From Actinoplanes subtropicus (GTDB taxonomy: Bacteria; Actinomycetota; Actinomycetes; Mycobacteriales; Micromonosporaceae), in NCBI RefSeq assembly GCF_000721705.1, contig NZ_JOJL01000040.1, forward strand, positions 6,565 through 70,564: DNA of 64,000 nt. The letters are read 5' to 3'. The notes under the pieces are model-generated. The model ran no database searches. It was not told the origin of the DNA and saw nothing but the letters and a program-made list of their open reading frames with translations. Positions 23,721 to 32,856 of the stretch are shown piece after piece. The first letter of the stretch is position 1. Every line of letters starts with the position of its first letter. The position numbers and the translations under genes were made by a program.

Positions 23721-24116
23721 GTGGACATCTCGGATGCCTTCTGGTCGGTGGCGCACCGCCTGCGGCACCAGACCCGGGTCGCGCTCGAGCCGTGGGAGCT
23801 GTCCCCCTCGCTCGCCCGCGCGCTGAACGTGTTGTCCAGGCACGGCGACATGCGGCTGAGCGCCCTCGCCGATCACCTGCGGATAGCGGCCCGGTCGGCG
23901 ACCGAGGTGGCTGATGATCTTGCAGTAAGAGGCCTGGTCGTACGGCATCCCGACCCCGACGACCGCCGGGCGACCCTGCTGGTGTTGACGGACAAAGGAC
24001 GCGAAACGGCTGATTCGATCAAGGCCGCGCGCCACCGCGAGAGCGAAGAGTTCTTCGCCGGGCTCAGCGATCCGGAACGGGAAGAATTAGGGCGCCTGCT
24101 CCGCAAACTGCAGTAG
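23721..24116 (+). CDS. MarR-family transcriptional regulator
   Basis: This 131-residue winged-helix regulator has the helix-turn-helix SALADHLRIAARSATEVADDLAVRGLVVRH and the wing DPDDRRATLLVLTDKGRETADSI, both diagnostic of MarR. The start is GTG 23721; no strong ribosome site is visible, so the mRNA may be nearly leaderless. Its divergence from the exporter and the palindromes between them indicate that it represses the exporter and itself. The ligand is unknown. Confidence 0.9.
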   Translation: MDISDAFWSVAHRLRHQTRVALEPWELSPSLARALNVLSRHGDMRLSALADHLRIAARSATEVADDLAVRGLVVRHPDPDDRRATLLVLTDKGRETADSIKAARHRESEEFFAGLSDPEREELGRLLRKLQ

Positions 24117-24117
24117 A

Positions 24118-24149
24118 GCGGCGCGCCGGGCCGCCACCCGGCACGCCGC
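24118..24149. terminator. Hairpin between convergent genes
   Basis: GCGGCGCGCCGGG (24118-24130) can pair with CCCGGCACGCCGC (24137-24149) over twelve of thirteen positions around a six-base loop. It starts two bases after the marR stop and lies before the end of the convergent secreted-protein gene. No T-tract follows. Confidence 0.7.
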
Positions 24150-24174
24150 CGTCCATCCCTACTGGTGGGCTTCC

Positions 24175-24903
24175 TCAGAGCCGGGCCGACACGGTCGTGG
24201 GCGGCGAGGCGCCGGCGCTGTTGGTGACGTTCACGGTCACCGTGCAGGTCGTGGTGCGGGTGGGCGGGTTCCGGAACCAGACGCTCCGGTACGTGATGGT
24301 GTCCGTCGTGCCGCAGCCGCTGCTGGTGACCGTCGCACCGGTGGCTTCCGGATTGCCGGCCGCGGGCTCACCCCAGTCGACGACCAGGATCCCCAGGCCA
24401 CCGGCCACGTCGCGGTGGAAGGTGAAGGCCGACGGGGCCGGGGCGGCCGGCGGCGCGGTCACCGAGGCGATCGTGTGGTAGTTCACGCCCATCGCGACCA
24501 ACTGGTCCTGCAGGTCGACCAGGGCGAACTCGTTGGCCGGCAGGAAACTGAGGTCCATGTGGTAGTCGAGCGCCTTGCCCGCGGGCAGCGTGATGTCGGC
24601 GCGGTACTGCGTGTTGGTGGCGGTGCCGCCGACCTGCACGAGATGCCCGCTCGGGTAGTAGCCGTGAACCGGGCCGTGCGCGATGACGTCGCCGCTGCCG
24701 ACGCCGGTGGCGTCCGGGTCGCTGACCGTCATGAGCACCGTGATCTGCGCGGGCCCGTAGGTGACGTCGACCGCCGACGCGGACAGCGAGAACGCGGTGA
24801 GCTGCGGCACCGCGTCGGCGCGGGCCGGCCCCGCGGTCATGGCCAGCACGGCGGCAACGGCCGAGCCGATCGCCGCCGATCGGAGCATGGTGATTCTGCG
24901 CAT
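24175..24903 (-). CDS. Secreted beta-rich hypothetical protein
   Basis: The 242-residue precursor has a signal peptide (MRRITMLRSAAIGSAVAAVLAM with an AxA site near PARADA). The mature part is rich in Thr, Val and Pro and reads as two Ig-like beta domains (VTYGPAQITVLMTVSDPDATG; VTVNVTNSAGASPPTTVSARL). Two Cys (SSGC, TTTC) may form a disulfide. It is not recognised as an enzyme. A role at the cell surface is likely from the export signal. It converges on marR. Confidence 0.7.
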   Translation of the reverse strand: MRRITMLRSAAIGSAVAAVLAMTAGPARADAVPQLTAFSLSASAVDVTYGPAQITVLMTVSDPDATGVGSGDVIAHGPVHGYYPSGHLVQVGGTATNTQYRADITLPAGKALDYHMDLSFLPANEFALVDLQDQLVAMGVNYHTIASVTAPPAAPAPSAFTFHRDVAGGLGILVVDWGEPAAGNPEATGATVTSSGCGTTDTITYRSVWFRNPPTRTTTCTVTVNVTNSAGASPPTTVSARL

Positions 24904-25002
24904 GCGCGTGTTTCCCCCCTCGCGGCACGGCGGTGTGCCGCACCGTCGCGGGCAAGCATGACCAAGGGGGCTGGAACGATGCTGGAACGATCCTGGAACC
25001 GC

Positions 25003-25845
25003 TCAAGAAAAGCGGGTGAGCGCGGTCGCGCAGGCCGCCGAGCCGGCCAGGCAGAGCACCGCGACGATCAGCGTGCCCGGGACGTCGACCGGGGTCAACC
25101 GGTCGAGGACCGCGAGGACCAGCAGCGCGGTCAGGCAGACCGCGAAGGCGACGGTGGCCAGGTGGGCGAGGGCACCGCGGCCGTCCGGGGCGGGGCGGTG
25201 GCCGCCGGCCGGGACGCGCAGCGACTCGGCGAACTCGTCGGCCACGGCGACCAGGGTCGCGGCGTCGACGATCCGCCGCTCGCCGTGCGACAGCCGGCGC
25301 AGCTCCGCCGCGGCCCGCGGGTGACCGGGCTCGAGATCCAGGGCGTGGCCGTACGCTTCCCGCGCGCTGATCGGACGGCCGACGGCGAACAAGGCCATCC
25401 CGTACGCGACCCGCAGCCCCGCGTCGTAGTGCGCGACCTCGGCCCCGGCGGCGAGCACCCGCTCGGCCTCGGCGAGCCGGCCGGCCGCGAGCAGGGCCCG
25501 GCCGTGCCGCTCGATCAGCCGCGGGTTGCCCGGGTCCTCGGCGCAGGCCCGGCCCGCCGCCGCGATGGCCAGGTCGTGCCGGCCGGTCGCGGTGTAGGCG
25601 GCGCTCACCCAGTACAGCGTCTCCAGGCCGTGCGGGTCGAGCCGCAGCGCGGCCCGGGCCGAGTCCAGCGCGGCGGCCGGCCGGCGCAGCGCCAGCTGGG
25701 CGCGGGCCAGCAGCAGCCAGGCGTCGACGTTGCCGGGCTCCTCGCCGACGACCGGCGCGAGCAGCGTGGCGGCCCGCCCGGCCCGCCCGCGGTGCAGCAG
25801 GTCGCCGGCCCGGCCGAGGAGCAGATCGGTATGCACCCCCGCCAT
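25003..25845 (-). CDS. TPR protein with C-terminal membrane helices
   Basis: The 280-residue protein contains about five tetratricopeptide-like repeats in residues 1-180 (for example AWLLLARAQLALRRPAAALDSARAALRLDP and LYWVSAAYTATGRHDLAIAAAGRACAEDP). Two hydrophobic helices near 225-275 follow. The repeats should face the cytoplasm and mediate protein contacts at the membrane. It starts at ATG 25845, 41 bases downstream of the permease gene on the same strand. No partner can be named. Confidence 0.8.
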   Translation of the reverse strand: MAGVHTDLLLGRAGDLLHRGRAGRAATLLAPVVGEEPGNVDAWLLLARAQLALRRPAAALDSARAALRLDPHGLETLYWVSAAYTATGRHDLAIAAAGRACAEDPGNPRLIERHGRALLAAGRLAEAERVLAAGAEVAHYDAGLRVAYGMALFAVGRPISAREAYGHALDLEPGHPRAAAELRRLSHGERRIVDAATLVAVADEFAESLRVPAGGHRPAPDGRGALAHLATVAFAVCLTALLVLAVLDRLTPVDVPGTLIVAVLCLAGSAACATALTRFS

Positions 25846-25886
25846 ATCGGCCGCGGACCCGGCGACTTGTCCAAGCCGCCGGGTGC

Positions 25887-28079
25887 TTAATCGTTGCGGA
25901 CCTCCGCGGGCCCGGTGACCCGGCGCAGCAGCGGCATGGTGGAGGCGATCAGCGCGAGCGACACCGTCACGCCGAGAGCGACCAGCACGTAGTACGACGC
26001 GCCCGGCGCCTTCAGGTCATATTGCAGCTCGGACCGCAGGAAGAAGGCGGCCGCGGTGAACCCGGCGGCGATCGCCACCGCGGAGACGGCCAACAGCGGC
26101 ACCGCGCTCTCGATCGTGATCACCCGGCGCAGCTCGGCGAGCCGCGCCCCGGTGAGCCGCAGCAGGGCGAACGGCCGTTTCCGCTCGTTGATCCCGCCGG
26201 CCAGGCTGACCGCGAGGCTGCACCCGGCGATCACCAGGCTGGCCACGATCACCACGTCGGCCAGCCGCTGGTACTGCACCAGCGTGCGGGCGAAGTCGCT
26301 GCGCCACTCGTTCTCGGTGGCCGGGAACACGCCCTGCGGGAAGGCGTTCTCCAGCAGCGTCCGGGATCGCTCGAGCGCTGCGGCCGACCCGTCGGTGAGC
26401 ACCACGAACGAGTGCACCGGCAGGCTGGGCAACTGACCGAGCGGCACCGGCGAGGCCAGGAGCTCCGGCCCGCCGTCCCACAGCGACAGGTCCGCGCTGA
26501 CCGACGCGACCTGTGCCCCCGGCGGGCAGTGGCCCAGGTCGGGGTGGCCGGCCAGGTCGGCGCAGGCGATCACGCCGGACCAGTACGGCCCGGTCGGCTC
26601 CACGTAGCGGACGGTCAGCACCTGCCGCACCCCGGGTATGCCGGTCAGACCGGCCGGGACCTGCGCATTCCTCAGCAGCTTCCCGCCGTGGTCCGGATAC
26701 CAGGCCACCGAGATGTCGTTGTGCGACGCCGTGCCGGCCGGCGTCTCCCCCCGGTACGCCACGATCGACGTGATCACGCCGGTCGCCACGGTGGTCACGA
26801 ACAGCGCGAGCATCAGCCCGCTGACCGCCCGGAACCCGCCCCGCGGGTCGTCGGCCAGCCGCCGCCCGGCGATCAGCGTGGCGGGCCGCCGGGCGAGCCG
26901 GGCCAGCACCCGGGAGCCGGCCATCGTCAGGTACGGCCCGGCCACCACCAGCCCGATCATGGTGAGGAAGATCCCGCCCAGGTACGCCTCGGTCTGCCCG
27001 TTCGTGGTGTGCGGCTTACGGCCGATGAACCAGGCCAGCTCGCCCAGCCCGGCCACCACCGGGACCAGCCGCCAGGCGCGCGGCGGCCGCGGGGTGACCC
27101 GCCGGGCGACCCCGAGCGGGGTGATCCGCACCCGGCGCAGCGCGGCCCGGGCGGCCACCGCCGCGCCCAGCGGCACCCCGAGGCCGACCAGCAGCACGTT
27201 CGCCCAGGTCAGCGCGATGTCGCCGAGGAAGAACCGCTCCCCGGTGAAGGTGACCCGGTCCAGCCCGAGCCGCAGCAGCGGAAACACCGCGAAGCCGAGC
27301 AGCGTGCCGGCCACCGCCGCGACCGTCGACTCCACCGTGGCGATCATCGAGATCTGCCGCGGCGTCGCGCCGACCAGGCGCATGGCGGCGAACCGCTGCT
27401 CGCGCCGGGCGGCGGCCAGCCGGGTGGCGGTGCCGATGAACATCAGCAGCGGGAACAGCAGGGCGGCCGCGACCACGGACAGGATCAGGGTCATCCCGTC
27501 GCCGCCGACCCCCACGTAACAGCCCTCGCAGTTCTGCGGCGAGACGCTGACCATCCGGGTGACCTTCGTGGCGCCGATCAGGCCGGCGACCTCCGGCGGG
27601 GTCCGCCCGACCACGGCGACCAGCGAGTCCGGCGAGGCCAGCCCGGCGTCGCCGATCAGCCCCGCCTGCCGCCCGGGCAACCGGTCGCCCAGTTCGTCGG
27701 CGGGCGTGGCGGCGAGGAGCCTCGACAGGGCCGGCGAGACGTAGTACTCCCCCGGCGCGGGCAGCCGGGTCATGCCGGGCGGCACCGGCGAGTCGGGGCC
27801 GGTGACCGCGACGTCGACCCGGGCCATCCGCTTGCCGTCGAAGTAGTCCTCGCGCAGCGCCCAGCCGGCCGCGTCGCGGGCTTCCGGCCCGGTGGCCGCC
27901 GACGTGACGGCGCTGTTCAGCCAGGCGTACCGGAGGTTCTGGGCCTGCACCGCGTCGATCCCGGCCAGCGTGGCCAGCAGCAGGGCGACCCCGACCGCCA
28001 CCGCGCCGCCGACCAGCGCGAGCCGGGCGATCGCCACCCGCCCGCCGGTCAGCGCGAGCCGCACCCCGAGCCGGATCAC
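25887..28079 (-). CDS. FtsX-type ABC transporter permease
   Basis: This permease of about 730 residues has the MacB/FtsX layout: an N-terminal helix (VAVGVALLLATLAGIDAVQ), a large extracytoplasmic domain, groups of helices near 210-290 and 320-440, a second outside domain with Cys (VIACADLAGHPDLGHCPP), and a final cluster of helices (SLVIAGCSLAVSLAGGI..., YVLVALGVTVSLALIAST). The GTG at 28079 overlaps the ATPase stop by four bases. With the neighbouring ATPase and PadR regulator it forms a regulated transporter operon, perhaps for antimicrobial or envelope-stress handling. Confidence 0.87.
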   Translation of the reverse strand: MIRLGVRLALTGGRVAIARLALVGGAVAVGVALLLATLAGIDAVQAQNLRYAWLNSAVTSAATGPEARDAAGWALREDYFDGKRMARVDVAVTGPDSPVPPGMTRLPAPGEYYVSPALSRLLAATPADELGDRLPGRQAGLIGDAGLASPDSLVAVVGRTPPEVAGLIGATKVTRMVSVSPQNCEGCYVGVGGDGMTLILSVVAAALLFPLLMFIGTATRLAAARREQRFAAMRLVGATPRQISMIATVESTVAAVAGTLLGFAVFPLLRLGLDRVTFTGERFFLGDIALTWANVLLVGLGVPLGAAVAARAALRRVRITPLGVARRVTPRPPRAWRLVPVVAGLGELAWFIGRKPHTTNGQTEAYLGGIFLTMIGLVVAGPYLTMAGSRVLARLARRPATLIAGRRLADDPRGGFRAVSGLMLALFVTTVATGVITSIVAYRGETPAGTASHNDISVAWYPDHGGKLLRNAQVPAGLTGIPGVRQVLTVRYVEPTGPYWSGVIACADLAGHPDLGHCPPGAQVASVSADLSLWDGGPELLASPVPLGQLPSLPVHSFVVLTDGSAAALERSRTLLENAFPQGVFPATENEWRSDFARTLVQYQRLADVVIVASLVIAGCSLAVSLAGGINERKRPFALLRLTGARLAELRRVITIESAVPLLAVSAVAIAAGFTAAAFFLRSELQYDLKAPGASYYVLVALGVTVSLALIASTMPLLRRVTGPAEVRND

Positions 28080-28753
28080 GTCGCCACCGCGGGCGTGGTG
28101 ACCCGCCCGTCGCGGACCATGATCTCCCGGTCCGTGTACGCGGCGACCCGGGCGTCGTGGGTGACCAGCACGACCGTGGCGCCCTGCGTGCGGGCGGAGT
28201 CGACCAGCAGCTCCATCACCTGCTCGCCGGTGAGCGAGTCGAGCGCGCCGGTCGGCTCGTCGGCGAACAGCACCGCCGGGTCGCCGACCAGGCCCCGGGC
28301 GAGCGCGACCCGCTGGGCCTGGCCGCCGGAGAGCTCGCCCGAGCGGCGCCTCTCCAGCCCGTCCAGGCCGAGCCGGCCGAACCACTCCCTCGCCCGGCGG
28401 AGCGCCGGCTCGCGACGTACGCCCGAAAGCAGGAGGGGAAGCGCGACGTTCTCCTCGGCCGTGAGTTCCGGCACCAGCTGGCCGAACTGGAAGACGAAAC
28501 CGAACCGGTCGCGGCGCAGCTCGCTGCGCCGGGCCTCGCTCAGCCGGTCGATCCGCTCCCCCAGCACCCGGATCTCGCCGGCGTCCGGCACCAGGATGCC
28601 GGCCAGGCAGTGCAGCAGCGTCGACTTGCCGGAGCCGCTCGGCCCCATCACCGCCACGATCTCGCCGGCCGCCACCGTCAGATCGGCGCCGCGCAGCGCC
28701 GGCGTCTCGCCGAACGACAGGGCCACCCCGTGGGCCTCCAGCGCGGCGGTCAC
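28076..28753 (-). CDS. ABC transporter ATP-binding protein (MacB/LolD type)
   Basis: This 225-residue ATPase has Walker A GPSGSGKST, Q-loop FVFQFGQLVPELTAEENV, signature LSGGQAQRVALARG, Walker B VLFADEPTGALD and H-loop VLVTHD. The PELTAEENVALPLL segment is typical of ATPases that work with FtsX-fold permeases. The GTG start overlaps the padR stop by four bases and its stop overlaps the permease start by four, so translation of the three genes is coupled. Confidence 0.92.
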   Translation of the reverse strand: MTAALEAHGVALSFGETPALRGADLTVAAGEIVAVMGPSGSGKSTLLHCLAGILVPDAGEIRVLGERIDRLSEARRSELRRDRFGFVFQFGQLVPELTAEENVALPLLLSGVRREPALRRAREWFGRLGLDGLERRRSGELSGGQAQRVALARGLVGDPAVLFADEPTGALDSLTGEQVMELLVDSARTQGATVVLVTHDARVAAYTDREIMVRDGRVTTPAVAT

Positions 28754-29274
28754 GGCTTCACCTGCGCCCGCAGCTGGTCGAGGCGCGCCGAGGTGGTGTC
28801 GATCCAGCGCAGGTCGGCCTCGAGGTGGAACAGCCCGTGGTCGGCGAGCAGCCCGTCGACCAGCCCGCCGCCGCGCTTGACCTCGGTCAGCTCCCGCATC
28901 CGGGCCAGGTGGGCGCGGCGCTGGGTGTCCAGGTACTCCTCGGCCGGCCGGTCCAGCATCAGCGCCAGCACCACCTTCGCGAACAGGACCGTCTGCTGGT
29001 GCGGCTCCGGCGCCACCGGCTCGGTCAGCCAGGTGTCCACCTCGGTCGCGCCGACCTCGGTGATCACGTACCGCTTGCGCTCCGGCCCCTCCCCCGGCGT
29101 GACCTCGTCCATCACCACCTTGCCGTCCCGGGCGAGGCGGGCGAGCGTCGAGTAGACCTGCCCGAACGGCAGCGCCCGGCCGTGGCCGAACCAGAGGTCG
29201 TAGTCGCGCTTGAGGTCGTAGCCGTGGCTGGGCTGCCGCTCGAGCAGGCCGAGCAGGGTCAGGGGAACGCTCAT
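28750..29274 (-). CDS. PadR-family transcriptional regulator
   Basis: This 174-residue regulator has the PadR winged helix (LTLLGLLERQPSHGYDLKRDYD ... PFGQVYSTLARLARDGKVV ... GPERKRYVITEVG) and a C-terminal helical dimerisation region (VVLALMLDRPAEEYLDTQRRAHLARMRELTEV). It is the first gene of an operon with an ABC ATPase and permease and is expected to repress that operon until an inducer binds. A GTATA/TATAC palindrome lies about 20 bases upstream of the ATG. Confidence 0.92.
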   Translation of the reverse strand: MSVPLTLLGLLERQPSHGYDLKRDYDLWFGHGRALPFGQVYSTLARLARDGKVVMDEVTPGEGPERKRYVITEVGATEVDTWLTEPVAPEPHQQTVLFAKVVLALMLDRPAEEYLDTQRRAHLARMRELTEVKRGGGLVDGLLADHGLFHLEADLRWIDTTSARLDQLRAQVKP

Positions 29275-29294
29275 GCCGCCACCATACGCCCGGG

Positions 29295-29313
29295 GTATAC
29301 ACCGCGTATATAC
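29295..29313. promoter_or_regulatory. PadR-type operator overlapping a -10 element
   Basis: GTATACACCGCGTATATAC pairs at seven of nine positions about its centre (GTATA...TATAC arms) and contains a TATATAC -10-like string. It is placed just upstream of padR and also close to the divergent small gene at 29418, so it may control both. Confidence 0.6.
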
Positions 29314-29417
29314 ATCCGGCTCAGTGACCCGGACCACACGCCGACTCCTCAACCGGCCGGTCCCGCGGCCGATCGAGGGCGGTTGCAAGTCAGGAGTGAA
29401 AGTTAGGAGAAGGTCTG

Positions 29418-29627
29418 ATGAGCATGCGGATCGGCGGCGCCAACGGCGCCCAGTGGGGAAACCACATCGCCGGCGTACACCTGCACACCGACTACCAGCG
29501 CCTCAGCGTCGACCTGCAGGCCGGCGCCGACTCCCGGGTGATCTCCGCCGACAAGGCCGCGATCGTCGAGAGCCGCCGCGACATCGCCGCCGGCAGCCGC
29601 CAGCACCTGGTCGACGTCACGGTCTGA
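29418..29627 (+). CDS. Small hypothetical protein (69 residues)
   Basis: AGGAGAAGG at 29405-29413 stands at good distance before ATG 29418 (a second ATG follows two codons later). The product begins MSMRIGGANGAQWGNHIAG, contains HLHTDYQRLSVDLQAGADSR, and has neither signal peptide nor membrane helix. It is not a known family to me. It is divergent from padR, and copy C of the dispersed repeat begins 18 bases after its stop. The good ribosome site argues for a real gene. Confidence 0.55.
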   Translation: MSMRIGGANGAQWGNHIAGVHLHTDYQRLSVDLQAGADSRVISADKAAIVESRRDIAAGSRQHLVDVTV

Positions 29628-29644
29628 GAACAAAACGACGCGAT

Positions 29645-29730
29645 CGTACGAGGCGCGGCAAGCCCCCGCCGCGCCTCGCGATCGCCGTCGCTGGTCGCGC
29701 CTTTGCCGCGACCGCCGGGCTGAGCTGCCC
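29645..29730 (-). repeat. Dispersed 3'-end repeat, copy C (reverse)
   Basis: Read on the minus strand it begins GGCAGCTCAGCCCGGCGGTC, carries the perfect hairpin GGTCGCG-GCAAAGG-CGCGACC, and ends GCCTCGTACGATCG. It lies between the 3' ends of the small gene and the convergent phosphotransferase. Confidence 0.92.
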
Positions 29731-29750
29731 ACTTGCGCTCCACCCCCGGA

Positions 29751-30497
29751 TCACATCCGGGCCCGCAGCACGTCGAACTCCCAGCCGGGCCGGGACGGGT
29801 CGAAGCCGTGCCCGACCAGCCAGCGGGCGGCCACCAGGCTGCGCCACGACCACCACCCGCGGATCACCTCCAGGTCCACCTCGGCGCCGTAGCCGGCGAC
29901 CACGTCGCCGAGGTGCTCCTGGTGCCCGAGCGTCAGCACGGCGAGGTCGTAGAGGGCGTCGCCCCGGGCCGCCTCGGACCAGTCGAGCACCCCGGTGACC
30001 TCGTCGTCGTCGACGAACACGTGGCTGACCTGCAGGTCACCGTGGATGAACACCGGCTGCCACGGCCGCAGCGCCGCCTCGGCAACCTCGCGGTTACGGG
30101 TGACCAGGTCAGCGGGAAGGACACCGTGCGCGACGAGCCACTCGCACTCGCCGTCGAGGCGCGAGACGAGCTCGTCGAGGCGCCGCCCGGGCCACGGCGG
30201 CAGCGGCGCGTCATGCAGCCTCCGCACGGCCGCACCGGCCGCCGCCCAGGCCGCCGGCGACGCGGGCGACGGCTCGCCCAGCCGGCCCAGCGCCCTCCCG
30301 GGCAGCGCGGCGAGCGCGAGCACGGGCGGCTCGCGCCACCGGACCCGCGGAGTCGGGATCGGCGCCAGGGCCATCGCCTCGACCTCGACCTCGAGGCGCG
30401 TCCGATCGGCGTCGACCTTCAGGAACACGTCCCCGACACGCAGGGTCGCCCGCTCGTCATGAGCGACGACAACCTCAACCCCATCCACGCCGGCCAT
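29751..30497 (-). CDS. Aminoglycoside-phosphotransferase-fold kinase
   Basis: This protein of about 248 residues has the APH/choline-kinase signature: Brenner box VFIHGDLQVSHVFVDDDEV and the DFG-like metal-binding VLDWSEAARGD. The N-lobe (VEVVVAHDERATLRVGDVFLKVDAD) contains the nucleotide-anchoring Lys. The ATG at 30497 is preferred over one at 30536, which would add Arg-rich sequence. It may phosphorylate an aminoglycoside, a sugar or another small alcohol; resistance cannot be inferred from the fold. Confidence 0.85.
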   Translation of the reverse strand: MAGVDGVEVVVAHDERATLRVGDVFLKVDADRTRLEVEVEAMALAPIPTPRVRWREPPVLALAALPGRALGRLGEPSPASPAAWAAAGAAVRRLHDAPLPPWPGRRLDELVSRLDGECEWLVAHGVLPADLVTRNREVAEAALRPWQPVFIHGDLQVSHVFVDDDEVTGVLDWSEAARGDALYDLAVLTLGHQEHLGDVVAGYGAEVDLEVIRGWWSWRSLVAARWLVGHGFDPSRPGWEFDVLRARM

Positions 30498-30759
30498 TAT
30501 CCTGCGATGAGCTGACCGCCCCGCCGGTCTTTGCATGAGCCCGCTGCAGCAGGCCGGCCAGCTTGTAGAGCACCAGGGACCCGGCCACCGCGCCGTCGAG
30601 CAGGCGGACCGACCGGATCTCCGCGGGGGCCCGGACCCGGATCGCGGGGCTCACCACACGGGAGCGGAGACGCTCCGGCAGTCAGAAGTCATGAGAGGCG
30701 TGCTTCTCGGCGCACGCGAGCCATCGACGAAACGACGTGGTGCCGCTCGACAGCGTACC

Positions 30760-32781
30760 TCAGGCGGCCAGGACCGAGGCGAGGGCGGCGGTCAGTTCCG
30801 CGCTGGAGAAGGGCTTGGCCAGGATCGTGCGGCCCGGTTCCAGGGAGCGGCCGTCGTCGTCGATCAGGGCCTCGGCGTACCCGGAGATGAACACGACCTT
30901 CGTCTCCGGGCGGTCGGACAGGAAGCGGTGAGCCAGTTGCCGGCCGTCCATGCCGGGCATCATCACGTCGGTGACCAGGCAGTGGATGGGTTCCGGGTGG
31001 TGTTCGGCGACCTTCAGGGCCTCGTGGCCGTCGGCGGCGGTGAGGACGTGGTAGCCCGCCCGCGCGATGAAGCGGGCCGTCACCTCGCGCAGGTCCCGCT
31101 CGTCGTCGACCAGCAGCACCGTCCGCGGGCCGCGGCCGGGCGGGGCGGCCGGGGCGGGGACGTCGCCGGTCCCGGCCGGGGCGCCGGTGACGGAGCCGGC
31201 GGCCGCCGGCAGGCTGATCAGGACCGTGGTGCCGACGCCGGGCGAGGAGGTCAGGGTCAGTTCGCCGCCGGCCTGGGTGACCACGCCGTGGGCGGTGGCC
31301 AGGCCGAGGCCCGCGGTGCGGCTGCCCACCTTGGTGGAGAAGAACGGCTCGAACGCCCGGGCCTGGACCTCGGCCGGCATGCCGCGGCCGTCGTCGGCGA
31401 CGCTGATCGTGGTGGCGTCGCCGGCGCGTGCGGTGGTCACGGTGATCGTGCCGCCGTCGGGCATGGCGTCGCGGGCGTTGTGGACCAGGTTGTGCAGCAG
31501 GCGCTCCAGCAGGCGCGGGTCGATCAGCACCGGCGGTGCGTCGCCGGGGCGCAGGTCGAGCTTGATGCCGGGGCCGGCGGCGGTGGCCAGGGCGCCGGCC
31601 GCGTCGGCCAGGAACGTGTCGACGTCGACCAGGACCGGCTTGCTGATCTCGCGGCGGCCGAAGGCCAGCAACTGCTCGGTCAGCTTGGTCGCCCGCTCGC
31701 CGCCCTTGGTGACCTGGCCCAGGTCCTCGAGCAGGGTCGAGCCGGCGGCGGGGGCCAGGCGGCCGGCCTCGACCTCCTCGGTGATCTGCTCGATCGCCAG
31801 GGTGACGAAGCCGAGCATCGCGCCGAGCAGGTTGTTGAAGTCGTGGGCCATGCCGCCGGCCATCCGGCGCAGGCTGTCCAGGCGTTCGGCGTCGCGGCGG
31901 CGGGCCTCCTCCTGCCGCTGGCGCATCTCGCGGGCGGCCCACTCCTCGGCGGTCACCAGGTCGGTCACGTCGTCGACCATCACCACCGCGCCGGCCAGGT
32001 CGGCCTCGGCGTCGCGGATCGGGCGCAGGTGCACGCGCAGCCAGCGGGCGTCGCCGTCGTCGCGGACGAAGCGGTTGCGGTACCGGTGCTCGACCGCGTC
32101 GGCGGCGCCGGCCCGGACCGCCTCGACCGCCTCGGCGTGGGTGACCGGTTCGAGGCAGGCGAGCCAGCCCCGCTCCAGCAGCCGGTCGGCGGTCATCGCG
32201 GTGATCTCCGAAAGGCGGGGATTGACGTACGTCGCATAGCCGCCGGCGTCGAGCAGCACGATGCCGACCGGCGAGCTCGCGGCCATCGCCTCGAACCGTC
32301 GCTCGGTGTGCCGCAACGCCCGGACCTTCTCCACCAGTTTCGCGTTGATCGCCCGGGCGTGCACCGTGGCGAACTCGTCGGCCGGCCGGGGCGTGATCTC
32401 GACCGGGCCGTTGCGCAGGGCCACGTCGACGGCGTCGAGCAGCTCGCGCGGGTCGGCACTGCGCAGCACCACCTGGGAGACGCCGCACGCCTCGGCGATC
32501 GGCCGAGTCTCCGGCTCCAGGTAGTTGGCCGTGTAGAAGATGACCGGGGCGTGCGCGGCCCGCTCGTCGGGGGCCGAGCGCAGCCGGTGGACCATCTCCA
32601 GGCCGTCGATGCCGGGCATGAGCACGTCCGAGACGACCACGTCGGGGTGCCGGCTCTGGGCGAGGGCCAGCGCGTCGGCGCCGTCGCTCGCCTCGATCAC
32701 CTCGTGCCCGCGATAGCCGAGCAGCATCGACATCAGTTCACGGTTGGCCGCCACGTCGTCCACGACCAGCACCGTCGCCAC
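30760..32781 (-). CDS. Hybrid sensor: receiver-PAS-histidine kinase-receiver
   Basis: This soluble protein of about 673 residues has an N-terminal receiver (Asp52 in VVVSDVLMPGIDG), a PAS domain near 160-290 (PVGIVLLDAGGYATYVNPRLSEI), a kinase core with the NtrB-like phospho-site GMAHDFNNLLGAM, an ATPase with LLHNLVHNARDAMPDGG and DDGRGMP, and a C-terminal receiver (VTDVMMPGMDG). The GTG at 32781 begins right at the receiver behind GGGGATGGG and is preferred to a GTG at 32832 in A/T-rich promoter-like DNA. It is divergent from another hybrid kinase, suggesting a shared phosphorelay. Confidence 0.87.
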   Translation of the reverse strand: MATVLVVDDVAANRELMSMLLGYRGHEVIEASDGADALALAQSRHPDVVVSDVLMPGIDGLEMVHRLRSAPDERAAHAPVIFYTANYLEPETRPIAEACGVSQVVLRSADPRELLDAVDVALRNGPVEITPRPADEFATVHARAINAKLVEKVRALRHTERRFEAMAASSPVGIVLLDAGGYATYVNPRLSEITAMTADRLLERGWLACLEPVTHAEAVEAVRAGAADAVEHRYRNRFVRDDGDARWLRVHLRPIRDAEADLAGAVVMVDDVTDLVTAEEWAAREMRQRQEEARRRDAERLDSLRRMAGGMAHDFNNLLGAMLGFVTLAIEQITEEVEAGRLAPAAGSTLLEDLGQVTKGGERATKLTEQLLAFGRREISKPVLVDVDTFLADAAGALATAAGPGIKLDLRPGDAPPVLIDPRLLERLLHNLVHNARDAMPDGGTITVTTARAGDATTISVADDGRGMPAEVQARAFEPFFSTKVGSRTAGLGLATAHGVVTQAGGELTLTSSPGVGTTVLISLPAAAGSVTGAPAGTGDVPAPAAPPGRGPRTVLLVDDERDLREVTARFIARAGYHVLTAADGHEALKVAEHHPEPIHCLVTDVMMPGMDGRQLAHRFLSDRPETKVVFISGYAEALIDDDGRSLEPGRTILAKPFSSAELTAALASVLAA

Positions 32782-32856
32782 CCCATCCCCCTTCGGCTCG
32801 TGCTTCCCTGTGAAATTATCGTCACAAATCACGTAGGAAAGTGATATTTCGGATAG

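Noticed and set aside
29733..29998. Plus-strand frame across the phosphotransferase gene end
   Set aside because: Antisense to the conserved kinase Brenner motif and metal-binding Asp; no start signal.
30498..30757. Short frames between the phosphotransferase and the hybrid kinase
   Set aside because: None has a ribosome site or credible composition; the interval appears to be ordinary intergenic DNA.
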